Notes: generated from the letters alone by a model not told the origin. 64,000 bases of DNA from Limnospira fusiformis SAG 85.79 (GCF_012516315.1 NZ_CP051185.1:1601403-1665402); one strand, 5' to 3'; positions 18,259 through 27,250 are shown, numbered from the stretch's first letter. Made by a program: numbers and translations.

Positions 18259-19219
18259 TATAGCATTAGTCAAGGTGGTTAGGACGCAGTTTTGAGAACG
18301 GAATCCATGGCATCATGGAGAGAATCAAACTGCTCAATACAATGGCGAATGCGGGCTTTCAACCACGACCAACATTTCTCTATCTTGTTGAGGTCTGGCG
18401 AATAAGGTGGTAGATAGAGCAAACGGCATTGAGCCGCCTCCACTAGCTCAGGAATCCGTCCCCCTTTATGAAACGTTGCATTGTCTAGCACTAGAGTCTG
18501 ACCTGGCTTCAGTGTTGGAATTAAGATGAACTCCAACCACAACTCAAACACTGTCCGATTACAACAACCCTCAAAGCTAAAGGGAGCTAAGAGTTGTTGA
18601 TGACACCATGCGGCTATCATACTTACCCTGCCCTGCCTCTTCCCTGATTTGAGTGCATGGAAGCGTTTTCCTTCCTCGCAGTAACCATAAGGGTAATCCG
18701 AGTCCTGACTATTCATGCCGGCTTCATCGAGGTAGACCACTTCTTGTGGCTCCATCTGTTCAATCTGAGCCATAAACTCCTCTCGCTGTTGCTTCCAACG
18801 TTCTTGGTAGCCGTAAGTTTTTTTTCTGGTGAAGCCAATTTTCTTCAAGGCTCTGGATATGGTGCGAGGAGAGATGTCGTCATCCCAAAGTTCAGCCATT
18901 TGAGCGGAGGTTTTGTGGCCATGCTCTTGGGCAAAAGCCTTGAATTTCTGCCAGTCGGTAATTTTGTGGTTATTGCCAGGTGGGTGATTAGGTTTAGGGA
19001 GGAAGTCTCCGGTCTGTGCTTTTCTTTGCAGCCAGAGATTAATGGTGTTCCGGCTGACATGGAAAACTTGACTGGCTTCTGTTTTGGGCATACCGTCTAG
19101 TTCAATGGCATCAATAACTTTTTGTCTGAGGTCGTAACTATAGGGGGCTGGCATTTTTGGTCTTCTTAGTCATCTCGTCCTCTCCATTATACGTCCTAAC
19201 TTTCCTGTCTGGTGCTATA
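18259..19219 (-). mobile_element. IS630-family insertion sequence, complete
   Basis: An element of about 960 bp with imperfect terminal inverted repeats: TATAGCATTAGTCAAGG at 18259 and, reverse-complemented, TATAGCACCAGACAGG at 19219. Both ends carry TA, as expected for the TA target duplication of IS630/Tc1-mariner elements. It holds one intact transposase gene. It truncates an integrase gene at its left end (19219) and abuts an interspersed repeat at its right end (18259). Confidence 0.92.
18279..19154 (-). CDS. IS630-family DDE transposase
   Basis: A 291-aa transposase. An N-terminal HTH (KTEASQVFHVSRNTINLWLQ) is followed by a second DNA-binding segment (ISRALKKIGFTRKK). The DDE catalytic domain has the first Asp in VVYLDEAGMN, the second in LVLDNATFHKG and the Glu in YLPPYSPDLNKIEKCWSWLK. 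All three catalytic residues are present, so the copy may be active. A run of eight A in the coding strand, at the position where the broken copy has nine, keeps the frame open. Confidence 0.95.
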   Translation of the reverse strand: MPAPYSYDLRQKVIDAIELDGMPKTEASQVFHVSRNTINLWLQRKAQTGDFLPKPNHPPGNNHKITDWQKFKAFAQEHGHKTSAQMAELWDDDISPRTISRALKKIGFTRKKTYGYQERWKQQREEFMAQIEQMEPQEVVYLDEAGMNSQDSDYPYGYCEEGKRFHALKSGKRQGRVSMIAAWCHQQLLAPFSFEGCCNRTVFELWLEFILIPTLKPGQTLVLDNATFHKGGRIPELVEAAQCRLLYLPPYSPDLNKIEKCWSWLKARIRHCIEQFDSLHDAMDSVLKTAS

Positions 19220-20093
19220 AGTTAACAGCAGCGGCTATTTCGGTAAGCCTTAACCCATACATTACTGTCATACCAGTAACCCACAGCCAGGCGTGACGAG
19301 CTTTACTGAATGTATGGTTTTTGATAGTGTAGACTGCTTGTTTAGCGCTGTACCACCAATTTTTAAAGGCATCGATGCCTATACGCTGCTTAACGGTGAA
19401 TCGTGTTTGTCTGGGATTAATAAGTTCTAACTGTTTTAGTAGGTGGTCTTTATTGGGTGATTTTTTGGCAATGGCTTTCAGGATGTAGTAACGTTCTTTG
19501 AATGTTTTGGACCCTATCAGCTCCTCTCCATTCTGTAAGGGAGTGTACAGCATAACCTTGAAACTCTCCCAAGTAGGATAATCATCCCAATTGGGGAATT
19601 GCTCAAAGTATATTTTTTGGCTTTGATGATAGGAAGATAGGTCGCTGACAATATCGCGGGAGCGTGGTCGTCCTGTGTTGCGGTTGTACCCGGCAAAATA
19701 CTCATCTTCCAGTTGTTGGAATATTTCCCGGTAGGTTATCAGATTATCCTCAATCTGATTCTTTCCTAGAATAGTCGTATCATACCAATCCCAGAACTCA
19801 CTAGTGCTAGTGATAGTCCCTAAGGCTTCTGATACCAGTTTAGCTTTCTTAACCCCGTCTATCACCCCTTGGGGTGTACACTCAAGATTAGCTGTCTTGG
19901 GTAGCCGTTTCCCGGTAGGTGGTTGCTTAAACTGCAATAGCAGATTGTACCTAGCCCCGGACTTTTGTAACTTGAGTGTCACTCCTTTGGGACATTCCCC
20001 TTTAAAGTCTTGATAGGCTTTCAGGAATCTGCTATAGCTCTCGTCATAGTTACCCTTTCCCCCCACTGTAGGGAGTTTAGTAGCATTACTCAT
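19215..20093 (-). pseudogene. Tyrosine-type integrase, truncated by IS630
   Basis: 292 residues remain. The C-terminal end reads WLWVTGMTVMYGLRLTEIAA, the box that carries the first catalytic Arg of tyrosine recombinases; after it the frame runs into the IS630 end, so the second Arg, the His residues and the Tyr nucleophile are missing. The N-terminal ~230 residues contain basic, helical DNA-binding segments typical of cyanobacterial integrases. Together with the tRNA-like 3' end about 80 bp upstream of the start it looks like the remains of an integrated element. Catalytically inactive as it stands. Confidence 0.78.
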
Positions 20094-20157
20094 TTTTTAC
20101 TCACTTGTTACTCTACTACGGTTTTGAGTAACACCTAAGTAACGGTAGAATAGGGGT

Positions 20158-20196
20158 TGTAGGCTGTAATTCCGGTTCGAGTCCGACTCTGCCCAC
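20158..20196 (+). other. tRNA 3'-end fragment, probable attachment site
   Basis: The sequence CCGGTTCGAGTCCG followed by ACTCTGCCCA has the form of a tRNA T-arm plus 3' acceptor strand and discriminator A, without any 5' half before it. Such partial tRNA ends next to an integrase gene are typical att sites left by integration into a tRNA gene. The parent tRNA would begin GGGCAGA; it is not in this window. The two outer T-stem pairs are mismatched, so it is not a functional tRNA. Confidence 0.55.
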
Positions 20197-20280
20197 TATT
20201 AACTGTTTCTGATTAGAGAGGGATTAACAAGTAATTTCCTGAAATATCCGGAAATATTTTTCCGATCCCCAAAACCCCAA

Positions 20281-21100
20281 CCTACATGGTTGGGTCAAAC
20301 GTAGTGAAACCCAACATAACTGAGAGATGGTGGCGTTGGGTTTCGTGACCTCCACCCAACCTATAATAATTAACAATTAATAATTAATAATTAATAATTT
20401 TAGCCATGTAGGTTGGGTGAAACGTAGTGAAACCCAACATAACTGAGAGATGGTGGCGTTGGGTTTCGTGACCTCCACCCAACCTATAATAATTAACAAT
20501 TAATAATTAATAATTAATAATTTTAGCCATGTAGGTTGGGTGAAACGTAGTGAAACCCAACATAACTGAGAGATGGTGGCGTTGGGTTTCGTGACCTCCA
20601 CCCAACCTATAATAATTAACAATTAATAATTAATAATTAATAATTTTAGCCATGTAGGTTGGGTGAAACGTAGTGAAACCCAACATAACTGAGAGATGGT
20701 GGCGTTGGGTTTCGTGACCTCCACCCAACCTATAATAATTAACAATTAATAATTAATAATTAATAATTTTAGCCATGTAGGTTGGGTGAAACGTAGTGAA
20801 ACCCAACATAACTGAGAGATGGTGGCGTTGGGTTTCGTGACCTCCACCCAACCTATAATAATTAACAATTAATAATTAATAATTAATAATTTTAGCCATG
20901 TAGGTTGGGTGAAACGTAGTGAAACCCAACATAACTGAGAGATGGTGGCGTTGGGTTTCGTGACCTCCACCCAACCTATAATAATTAACAATTAATAATT
21001 AATAATTAATAATTTTAGCCATGTAGGTTGGGTGAAACGTAGTGAAACCCAACATAACTGAGAGATGGTGGCGTTGGGTTTCGTGACCTCCACCCAACCT
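20281..21100. repeat. Tandem array C, 123-bp palindromic units
   Basis: Seven copies with an exact 123-bp period (landmark CCATGTAGG near 20404, 20527, 20650, 20773, 20896 and 21019; the first copy at ~20281 is slightly divergent). Units contain the outer palindrome TAGGTTGGGTG/CACCCAACCTA, the inner pair AAACCCAAC/GTTGGGTTT and an AT-rich linker of TTAATAATTAATAATT type. The reverse complement of the inner loop, CATCTCTCAGTTATG, matches that of array A, so A and C are one family in opposite orientation. Confidence 0.95.
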
Positions 21101-22298
21101 ACTCAAATGGGGGAAAAAGGCGATACTGAGAGATGGTGGCTCGATGTTTGGTGACTTTCATGAGTCCTGGTCTTGGGGTTTTAGTTTTTTACATTTTGAC
21201 CCATTCTGATATTAACGAGTTGAGAATGCCAATAAAATGTTGCAATGTTTCCTTGATGTTTCCTATGTTTCCATTTTTTAACAATTGACGTGGAGTGATG
21301 CAGCTCTGAAAGCAACATCTACAATAGTGAAATCATGGGTAGATTAAGGATTTTCCGTGGCGATCGCATATACCGGGGGTACTTACCATTGGAGGAGGTG
21401 AATGGGATAGCACAGGAAATTAGGGCGCGTTCATTTGGTCACTCAGTAACGATTACAGCCCTTTCAGTAATCATGCAATACGCTCTCGCTCGTCCCGGTC
21501 CCCCCTGGGATGCAGATTTAGGGTGAGGGTAATGTTTAGTGCGATTTCCCGGCTGTATTTTTCGCACTAACAGCATACTCTTTAGCTTTCATCGCCAAGG
21601 GGAAGGGAAAATTGGCGAAATAAGGCCAGCGATTTCTTAAATTGTGAACAGGCATTAGCCAGGTTATCCTGAAACCTGCAACCTGTAACGGTTGTGGTTT
21701 TTTTTGTTGTGGCGCGCCACTTTTTTCTCATAATACCTCGCGCCTTACTCTCTCGAGTATTGCCCCGAATGGTATTACTACATCAGTGTTTGGAGGCGAT
21801 CGCTACTTTTTACTCCCATTACTCAGATCCTCTGTTACCATCGGCGATCGCCTGCTGACAATTACTCTAAAACTCCCTACAGTAAAGGTTTTGCCAGATT
21901 GTAAAGAAATGTTAAAGCGTTTTTTATTAAAAAATGTTGCACAAACTTGATTTGGTTGCTAAAGTGTGCATAGCGAACAATAGTAAGTAAAAAAGAGAAA
22001 GTAAAAAGGAGAACTGTGAGCTATGTTGTACGCTACCGTGACCTGTGATGTATCCTCAGTCAGCAACTGAGTTGAAGCCTCGATTCGTTCATATCATCAT
22101 CAGCAAACTGAGTATGAGCTATCAATCAGCAAACTTTCCGCTCCAGAAACGAGAGCTAACCCAGAGGGATTTTGTTGTTCTTCACAATTTTAGCGTCCGC
22201 CTGGGTTGAACAGAATTTAGTCCAATCAATTGATTTAGCCGCCACTGTAGTGGAGTCCTAGTGTCCTGGCGGTATTTCACCACAGACAGGAGATTTTT
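21101..22298 (+). other. 1.2-kb region without a supported gene
   Basis: A short frame at 21335-21526 ends inside an interspersed repeat (21498-21530, GATTTAGGGTGAGGG) and has no family features. From ~21950 the sequence looks like a long leader: AAGGAG followed by GTG at 22016 opens a 10-codon frame (MSYVVRYRDL), a CTCAGT/ACTGAG hairpin lies at ~22055-22072, ATCAGCAAACT occurs twice (~22097, ~22125), and CCGCCA/TGGCGG encloses 22241-22274 just before the SDR gene. Function unknown. Confidence 0.4.
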
Positions 22299-23123
22299 AT
22301 GAATATCCAAGGTATTACAGCCCTAATTACAGGGGCTTCCCGTGGTATCGGACGAGCGATCGCCCTAGAGTTAGCCCGCAATGGCGTGGGTCGTCTGTTA
22401 TTAGTCGCCCGCGATCGCCAAAAATTAGCAGAATTGGCAGCAGAACTCAGCGACATGGAAGTAGAAGTGATCACCCTCGCCCTAGATCTCACACAACCCA
22501 CAGAAGTCAATATCGCCTTAGCCCAAGCATGGCGAACTCACGGCCCCATTGATTTATTAGTGAACTGCGCCGGGGTCGCCCATCAAACCCCCTTCTTGAA
22601 ATCTAAATTACCCCAAGTCCAAGAAGAACTATCCCTAAACCTGATGGGACTTTACACAGTCACCCGTGCGATCGCCCGACGTATGGCCACCCGAAACCAA
22701 GGAACCATCGTCAATGTATCCAGTCTCATGGGCAAAATCGCCGCCCCCACCATGTCCACATACTCAGCCACTAAATTCGCCATCCTAGGCTTTACCGAGG
22801 CACTAAGGTCTGAATTAGCCCAACACAATATCAAAGTTATGGCTTTACTTCCCACCCTCACCGATACAGACATGACCCGCCACCTGCAACTATTTCGCTG
22901 GGTCACTCCCATGACCCCCCAACAGGTTGCCCAAGTGTTAATTATCGGACTGCGGAAAGACTCCCCAGAAATTCTGGTAGGGTGGCAAAGTCACCTAGCC
23001 GTTTGGTGTCGTCGCATTGCCCCCTGGGTAATGAACAAAGTCTTAAAAATGGCATCTCCCCTTTCTCGGAATTATCCCGAGTCTCCCACAGCTTGGCGGC
23101 GAGTAGGTGCTGCTTCCCGCTAA
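22299..23123 (+). CDS. Short-chain dehydrogenase/reductase
   Basis: A 274-aa classical SDR with a Rossmann fold. The cofactor motif TGASRGIG is at residues 11-18, NCAG at 89-92, the catalytic Asn at 114, the Ser at 141/142, and Tyr155 and Lys159 in YSATK. An Arg at ~38 after the second strand suggests NADP(H) preference. Substrate cannot be told; the C-terminal ~60 residues are basic with a hydrophobic segment that could touch membrane lipid, as in ketoreductases acting on lipid-like substrates. The ATG at 22299 has AGGAG 8 bp before it. It is preceded by a long untranslated-looking region with hairpins. Confidence 0.92.
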   Translation: MNIQGITALITGASRGIGRAIALELARNGVGRLLLVARDRQKLAELAAELSDMEVEVITLALDLTQPTEVNIALAQAWRTHGPIDLLVNCAGVAHQTPFLKSKLPQVQEELSLNLMGLYTVTRAIARRMATRNQGTIVNVSSLMGKIAAPTMSTYSATKFAILGFTEALRSELAQHNIKVMALLPTLTDTDMTRHLQLFRWVTPMTPQQVAQVLIIGLRKDSPEILVGWQSHLAVWCRRIAPWVMNKVLKMASPLSRNYPESPTAWRRVGAASR

Positions 23124-23303
23124 CCTCTCATTGCACAATGGATAATTAATCATCTGGTAGGGGCGGGTTCCGCAGTTAATTCGATTTCTGAAAAATCATA
23201 TTACTAAACCCCCCCTATCCCATACTGATCATAATTCTGACAGTCACAGCATCTTCTTTGCTAGAATTATTGACTGTTCATTCTCATTTGAGCAATCATC
23301 AAC

Positions 23304-23696
23304 ATGATGTTAAACGGTCTAGCCACTGAACTTTCAGGCATTGTAGTTTCCTTGAATGGAATTTTAACAGGATTTTGTCAACTGTTGGCACTGTTTGTAA
23401 TTGCCATTGGCGTGACCCGTGCTTTAGTGATTTTTATTAAAGATGCCTTATTTAAAGGTCAGGCTACCGAAGCCTTTCAACGAGGCCGTTTAGTCATGGG
23501 TTATTCATTTTCCCTAGCCCTCAGTTTTTTAATTGGAGCCACTATTTTAAAAACCATGATTTCTAGCCGTTGGGATGATATCGCCCGGTTAGCTGCTATT
23601 ATTGCCGTGCGAACTGTCCTAAATTATCTACTACTTCAGGCAATTAGCAAGGCAACTCCAGAAGTTGAACAAATTAGCACTCCCGCCGAAACTTAA
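23304..23696 (+). CDS. DUF1622 family membrane protein
   Basis: A 130-aa integral membrane protein with three hydrophobic helices (residues ~15-45, 63-85 and ~95-115). GRLVMGYSFSLALSFLIGA, then TILKTMIS and AIIAVRTVLNYLLL match the DUF1622 pattern of small bacterial inner-membrane proteins; function unestablished. The ATG at 23304 follows another in-frame start within one codon. It stands alone, with non-coding DNA on both sides. Confidence 0.85.
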   Translation: MMLNGLATELSGIVVSLNGILTGFCQLLALFVIAIGVTRALVIFIKDALFKGQATEAFQRGRLVMGYSFSLALSFLIGATILKTMISSRWDDIARLAAIIAVRTVLNYLLLQAISKATPEVEQISTPAET

Positions 23697-23811
23697 TCAA
23701 AAACTACAGATAATCTCACCAGAAAAAACCTGTCAATTGCTGAGTAATCCGCCATTATGCCCGCCCTAGAGGGGACAAGCATATAGCTGACCCCCCTTGA
23801 GTCTGTCAGTC

Positions 23812-23952
23812 TTAAAAAGAGTAGGCTGTCTGTAATGCCCACCAAATTAGAAGGCCGATACTACCCAAAATCAGTAGTGAAGAAACAATCACAACCGTAG
23901 GGCTATCTGCTCCCTTAAACTTCATAATTCCTCTATCTAGGTCTGATGGCAT
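23812..23952 (-). CDS. Small single-helix membrane protein, 46 aa
   Basis: Translating the minus strand from the ATG at 23952 gives a 46-aa protein: a polar N-terminus (MPSDLDRGIMKFKGADSPT), one hydrophobic helix ([20 protein letters not shown]) and a short aromatic tail ending AYSF. The upstream AGGAGG with about 10-bp spacing (23960-23968 on the plus strand reads CTTCCTCCT) supports translation. The size and form resemble the many one-helix proteins of cyanobacterial thylakoid complexes, but I cannot assign it to one. It is convergent with the DUF1622 gene. Confidence 0.65.
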   Translation of the reverse strand: MPSDLDRGIMKFKGADSPTVVIVSSLLILGSIGLLIWWALQTAYSF

Positions 23953-24149
23953 ATACACTTCCTCCTACTTTAAGTTTTGTTTGAGTCCAACTAAGCAGGT
24001 TGGAGATCGTCGCTCTTCACCTACCTAGATTTTACCCAAACAATAATTATACAATATCTAATGCTTGCTAGGTATAGTTTTCCCTTGACAATGCCCCCAG
24101 CCGATCGCCTACCTAGGGGAGACTGGTTAAGTTAGCTAGTCCTCCCCCC

Positions 24150-26057
24150 TTGACCTCTGCCAAGACCTCTGCCAAATTGTCAGAAATCTATTATAATGGT
24201 GACTTTGATATTTTCACTGACATTAAAAACACCATTTTCGCAGTCATGGCTACTTTTCGAGAAATTTGTCAATACTATCGAGATTATCGTTTATTAGCAA
24301 TTCTTAGTATCAGTGCATCGAGTTTTTTTGAACTAATTGATTTGCTAGTACCATATACGATCGGACAGATTTTAAATGTCCTGTCTGGTCAAGGTGCAGA
24401 TGGCTTCATACAGTTAACAGTCACAGCGATCGCCTCCGCCACTGGGCTACCAGACCAACAGACCACAGCTTTAATCATATTACTAGGTATCATTTTTTTA
24501 GTCACCGTTATCAAAGCACCTATTCAGCCTTGGTTAGGCTCATGGTTTCACTGGTTAATCCCCCTAGCTGCGCGGCGAGACCAGCATCAGAATGCTCTCC
24601 AAAAAATCTTGACTTTACCCCTAGAATTTTACGAAGAAAATAACCCCGGTCGCATTGCTAACCGCATCACCAAAGGCATAACTAACCATACCTGGACTTA
24701 CCCAGAAATAGCAGGTCAATTAATCCCGAAACTCGTGCGAGTCATCGGTATTTTCATAGTGATTTTTTTCATTAAGTGGCAAATAGCCATATTTTTCTTA
24801 GTGTCTTTTGTCTTTATTCTGTCCTTTACCCTCGTCAAACTTCGACATCTCATTAGATTAGAAACCCGACTAGACAGCCATCAAGAAAACACCGAAAGTC
24901 GCAACTCGGAAATCATCACTAACATCAAAACTGTCAAAGCCTTTGCTACCGAAAATCAGGAACTTGAACGACAAAGCACTCGCCTAAACCGAGAGTTAAC
25001 CGTAGTTATCCATCGCATTCACCGAGACTATGTAAAACTCGCTACCTACCAAAATACAACGGTGCAATTTTGTTTATTTATGGTATTGGGTTTTACTTTG
25101 TTTGCTACCTTTGGAGGGCAAATGTCTCTGGGGTATTTTGTGGTTACTTATACCCTCTCTAGCATGGCTTATTCTGAACTAACTCCCATTAGTTTATTGG
25201 CGGAAGTTTTTGCGCGACGCTATTCTTCTATGGTGCGTTTTTATGAGTTTATGCAGTTGAAAGAGGGACAAGATGCCATCAAATTAAACTCGGAAAATCA
25301 TCAGGTATCCTATCACTTTAAGGGTAAAGTTGAATTGCAAAACTTAACCTTTGGCTATATCCCAGAAAAACCAGTTTTGCAGGATATTAACCTGTTTATA
25401 GAACCCTGTCAAACTGTCGCGCTGGTGGGTCATTCCGGTTCCGGTAAGTCTACCTTGGTCAAGCTATTATTTCGCTACTTTGAACCATTACAGGGTCGCA
25501 TTTTAATCGATGGTGAAAATATCCAAGATTTGGATGTGACCGCCTATAGGCGACGTTTAGCTATCGTTCATCAAGATGTTGATATCTTCAATGGAACCTT
25601 GTTAAATAACCTCACCTATGGCAACCCTAACGCTACCCTAGATGAAGTTAACGAAGCCTGTAAAATTGCCCGAGCCGATGAGTTTATTAATCAACTTGAT
25701 AAGGGTTATTATACTACTGTGGGAGAACGAGGAATGCGCCTGTCTGGGGGGCAAAAACAGCGGTTAGGTATTGCTAGGGCATTGTTAGTCAATCCTGATA
25801 TCTTGATTTTTGATGAAGCTACTTCTAGCTTGGATTATGAATCAGAACGTTCCATTCAAATAGCCATGCAAAATATTCTGGGAACTCGGACTACAATTAT
25901 TGTGGCTCACCGTCTCAGTACCATTCGGGAAGCTGATAAAATTGTGGTATTAGATCATGGTAAAATTGTCGAGATCGGTAGTCATGATGAGTTACTTAAT
26001 CACCGGGGAATTTATCGGAGATTACACGCACTCCAAGAAACTGGGGACGTGATTTGA
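24150..26057 (+). CDS. ABC exporter, fused permease-ATPase
   Basis: A 635-aa half-transporter. Six membrane helices occupy residues ~45-345, with an extended loop after the second helix. The ATPase domain holds Walker A GHSGSGKSTL, the Q-loop VHQDVDIF, the signature LSGGQKQRLGIARAL, Walker B ILIFDEATSSLD and the switch His in AHRLST, so it should be functional as a homodimer. Substrate is unknown; the class includes lipid and drug exporters. The TTG at 24150 gives the longest frame, but the ATG at 24246 (MATFREICQYY) may be the true start because residues 1-32 are not typical. A hairpin terminator follows the stop. Confidence 0.9.
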   Translation: MTSAKTSAKLSEIYYNGDFDIFTDIKNTIFAVMATFREICQYYRDYRLLAILSISASSFFELIDLLVPYTIGQILNVLSGQGADGFIQLTVTAIASATGLPDQQTTALIILLGIIFLVTVIKAPIQPWLGSWFHWLIPLAARRDQHQNALQKILTLPLEFYEENNPGRIANRITKGITNHTWTYPEIAGQLIPKLVRVIGIFIVIFFIKWQIAIFFLVSFVFILSFTLVKLRHLIRLETRLDSHQENTESRNSEIITNIKTVKAFATENQELERQSTRLNRELTVVIHRIHRDYVKLATYQNTTVQFCLFMVLGFTLFATFGGQMSLGYFVVTYTLSSMAYSELTPISLLAEVFARRYSSMVRFYEFMQLKEGQDAIKLNSENHQVSYHFKGKVELQNLTFGYIPEKPVLQDINLFIEPCQTVALVGHSGSGKSTLVKLLFRYFEPLQGRILIDGENIQDLDVTAYRRRLAIVHQDVDIFNGTLLNNLTYGNPNATLDEVNEACKIARADEFINQLDKGYYTTVGERGMRLSGGQKQRLGIARALLVNPDILIFDEATSSLDYESERSIQIAMQNILGTRTTIIVAHRLSTIREADKIVVLDHGKIVEIGSHDELLNHRGIYRRLHALQETGDVI

Positions 26058-26061
26058 GTAG

Positions 26062-26088
26062 AAGGGGGCGAAAATTAGCCCCCCCTTT
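26062..26088. terminator. Bidirectional terminator hairpin
   Basis: AAGGGGGC, loop GAAAATTA, GCCCCCCCTT: a GC-rich stem between two convergent genes (ABC exporter and pentapeptide protein), with T- and A-rich flanks on each side. Confidence 0.65.
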
Positions 26089-26108
26089 AACAAGAGCTTT
26101 AATCACTA

Positions 26109-26591
26109 TTAACAGGGACCCTCTGAACCGTCTGGCATAATCGCGCCACAAAAGGTCGCCCCCTCTAATCTAGCATTATTTAAGTTGGCATTATTCAAAT
26201 TAGCCTGATCTAAATTAGCACCTTCCAGAAAGGCGCGATACATATCTGACCAGGATAAGTCACTATTAGAAAGGTTAGCTTGTCTAAGGGTGGTGCTGTG
26301 TAACCTGGCATCCCGCAGGTCTGCACCTGCTAAATTTGCGCCAATTAGGTTGGCTGAACTTAGATCCGCACCTCTTAATTTTGCCCCCCGCAGGTCACTA
26401 TTTTGCAAATTAGCACCTATGAGAGCCGCGCCGTCTAGTTCGGCTTCCTGTAGGTTGGCTCCACTGAGATCGCACTGCTGACACTGTTTGGTATTTAGCA
26501 ATTGTTGGATGTCTCGGGGTCGGGCGGCGATCGCCTCAATTCCTAACCCTATTACAGCCAGAAGACCGGGAACAATAACTATTAATTTCAT
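26109..26591 (-). CDS. Secreted pentapeptide-repeat protein
   Basis: A 160-aa protein with an N-terminal signal peptide (MKLIVIVPGLLAVIGLGIEA, followed by IAARP) and about 20 pentapeptide repeats of the A(D/N)LXX form (residues ~35-155: LSGANLQEAELDGAALIGAN and so on), which fold into a right-handed quadrilateral beta-helix. Two Cys pairs (CQQC near the start, C and C at the end) could form disulfides in the periplasm or lumen. Target unknown. The ATG at 26591 is preferred over an upstream TTG at 26606 because it starts the signal peptide properly. Confidence 0.85.
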   Translation of the reverse strand: MKLIVIVPGLLAVIGLGIEAIAARPRDIQQLLNTKQCQQCDLSGANLQEAELDGAALIGANLQNSDLRGAKLRGADLSSANLIGANLAGADLRDARLHSTTLRQANLSNSDLSWSDMYRAFLEGANLDQANLNNANLNNARLEGATFCGAIMPDGSEGPC

Positions 26592-26642
26592 CGAAAACCT
26601 GACCAATACTAGCCCGACTTTGACATCATACTATATTATATA

Positions 26643-26680
26643 GGGGGCTAACTCATGTTAAATCTATTAGCCCCTTTTAT
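26643..26680. terminator. Hairpin GGGGGCTAA/TTAGCCCC
   Basis: A stem of eight pairs between the end of the minus-strand membrane protein gene (26686) and the pentapeptide gene. On the plus strand it ends CCCCTTTTATT. It probably terminates the riboswitch-controlled transcript, though the T-run on the minus side is only TATATAATAT. Confidence 0.45.
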
Positions 26681-26685
26681 TGATT

Positions 26686-26973
26686 TCAATAGGCTACAGT
26701 CATGTTAACATATTTACTAACTACGGTAATCACCTCCTGATAGTTTTTGAATAAACGGTAGGTTGATAGGCTACCATTTACAAACATTGGTAGGGCGGGA
26801 GTTGGCATTAATGTGGTGATAAATGTATTCACAATGCACCACAAAATTACCAGGGTAATGCAGCCGATCGCTCCAATTATCACTAGGTCACTGCTTTTTA
26901 GTCGCAGGAAACCTATGTACGTCGCCTGTCCAGGCAGCGTCATTAAAGACAGGGGTATTTTAGGTGTCATCAC
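26686..26973 (-). CDS. Small membrane protein under a c-di-AMP riboswitch
   Basis: A 95-aa protein with one strong hydrophobic helix (SDLVIIGAIGCITLVILWCI, then VNTFITTL) and a soluble C-terminal half (LSTYRLFKNYQEVITVVSKY). I recognise no family. Overlapping starts GTG (26973) and ATG (26970) are possible. It is the first gene downstream of a ydaO-type riboswitch on the same strand, ~110 bp away, which is its most informative feature: genes under this riboswitch usually concern osmotic balance, potassium or cell wall. That link is inference; no motif in the protein shows it. Confidence 0.6.
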   Translation of the reverse strand: MMTPKIPLSLMTLPGQATYIGFLRLKSSDLVIIGAIGCITLVILWCIVNTFITTLMPTPALPMFVNGSLSTYRLFKNYQEVITVVSKYVNMTVAY

Positions 26974-27079
26974 TAACCGCTCAGAATCTAGGGTGGGTAT
27001 AACAAACCAGGTCTATACCAACCTAAGGAAACTGAATTGCCAAGCTATCTAATTGTCTTAGAAAGTGTGCGCCTCAGCC

Positions 27080-27250
27080 TCCTCTCAATGCCTACGGAGT
27101 TAGCTGACGGGCTAGGGCTGAGAGTTGCCCTTCTCTTTATCTCTGTCGGTTGTTGACAGAAACACTTTGCGAGATTAGCCCCAAAAATTTGGTTCCTCCG
27201 CTCCGACCACATCACCGCGTCTGCACCTGCTCGAAAAGTACATAACGGCA
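27080..27250 (-). promoter_or_regulatory. ydaO-yuaA type c-di-AMP riboswitch
   Basis: Read on the minus strand, the segment has the hallmark blocks of the class in order: GGAGGAACC and GGGGCTAATC around an A/T-rich loop, a variable hairpin (CTGTC...GACAG), AGGGCAACTCTCAGCCCT, and CCGTCAGCTAACTCCGTAGG (27092-27111). These match the recalled consensus of the ydaO riboswitch, which binds two c-di-AMP molecules. The next gene in this direction starts at 26973. I see no clear intrinsic terminator between, so control could act on translation or on an unseen structure. A frame crossing here (27045-27251) is not a gene. Confidence 0.85.

Noticed and set aside
21335..21526. 63-aa plus-strand frame
   Set aside because: It ends inside an interspersed repeat and contains a HIP1 site; no homology features seen.
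21950..22250. 6S RNA or tmRNA
   Set aside because: The hairpin order and ends do not match the known forms; there is no tag-peptide frame.
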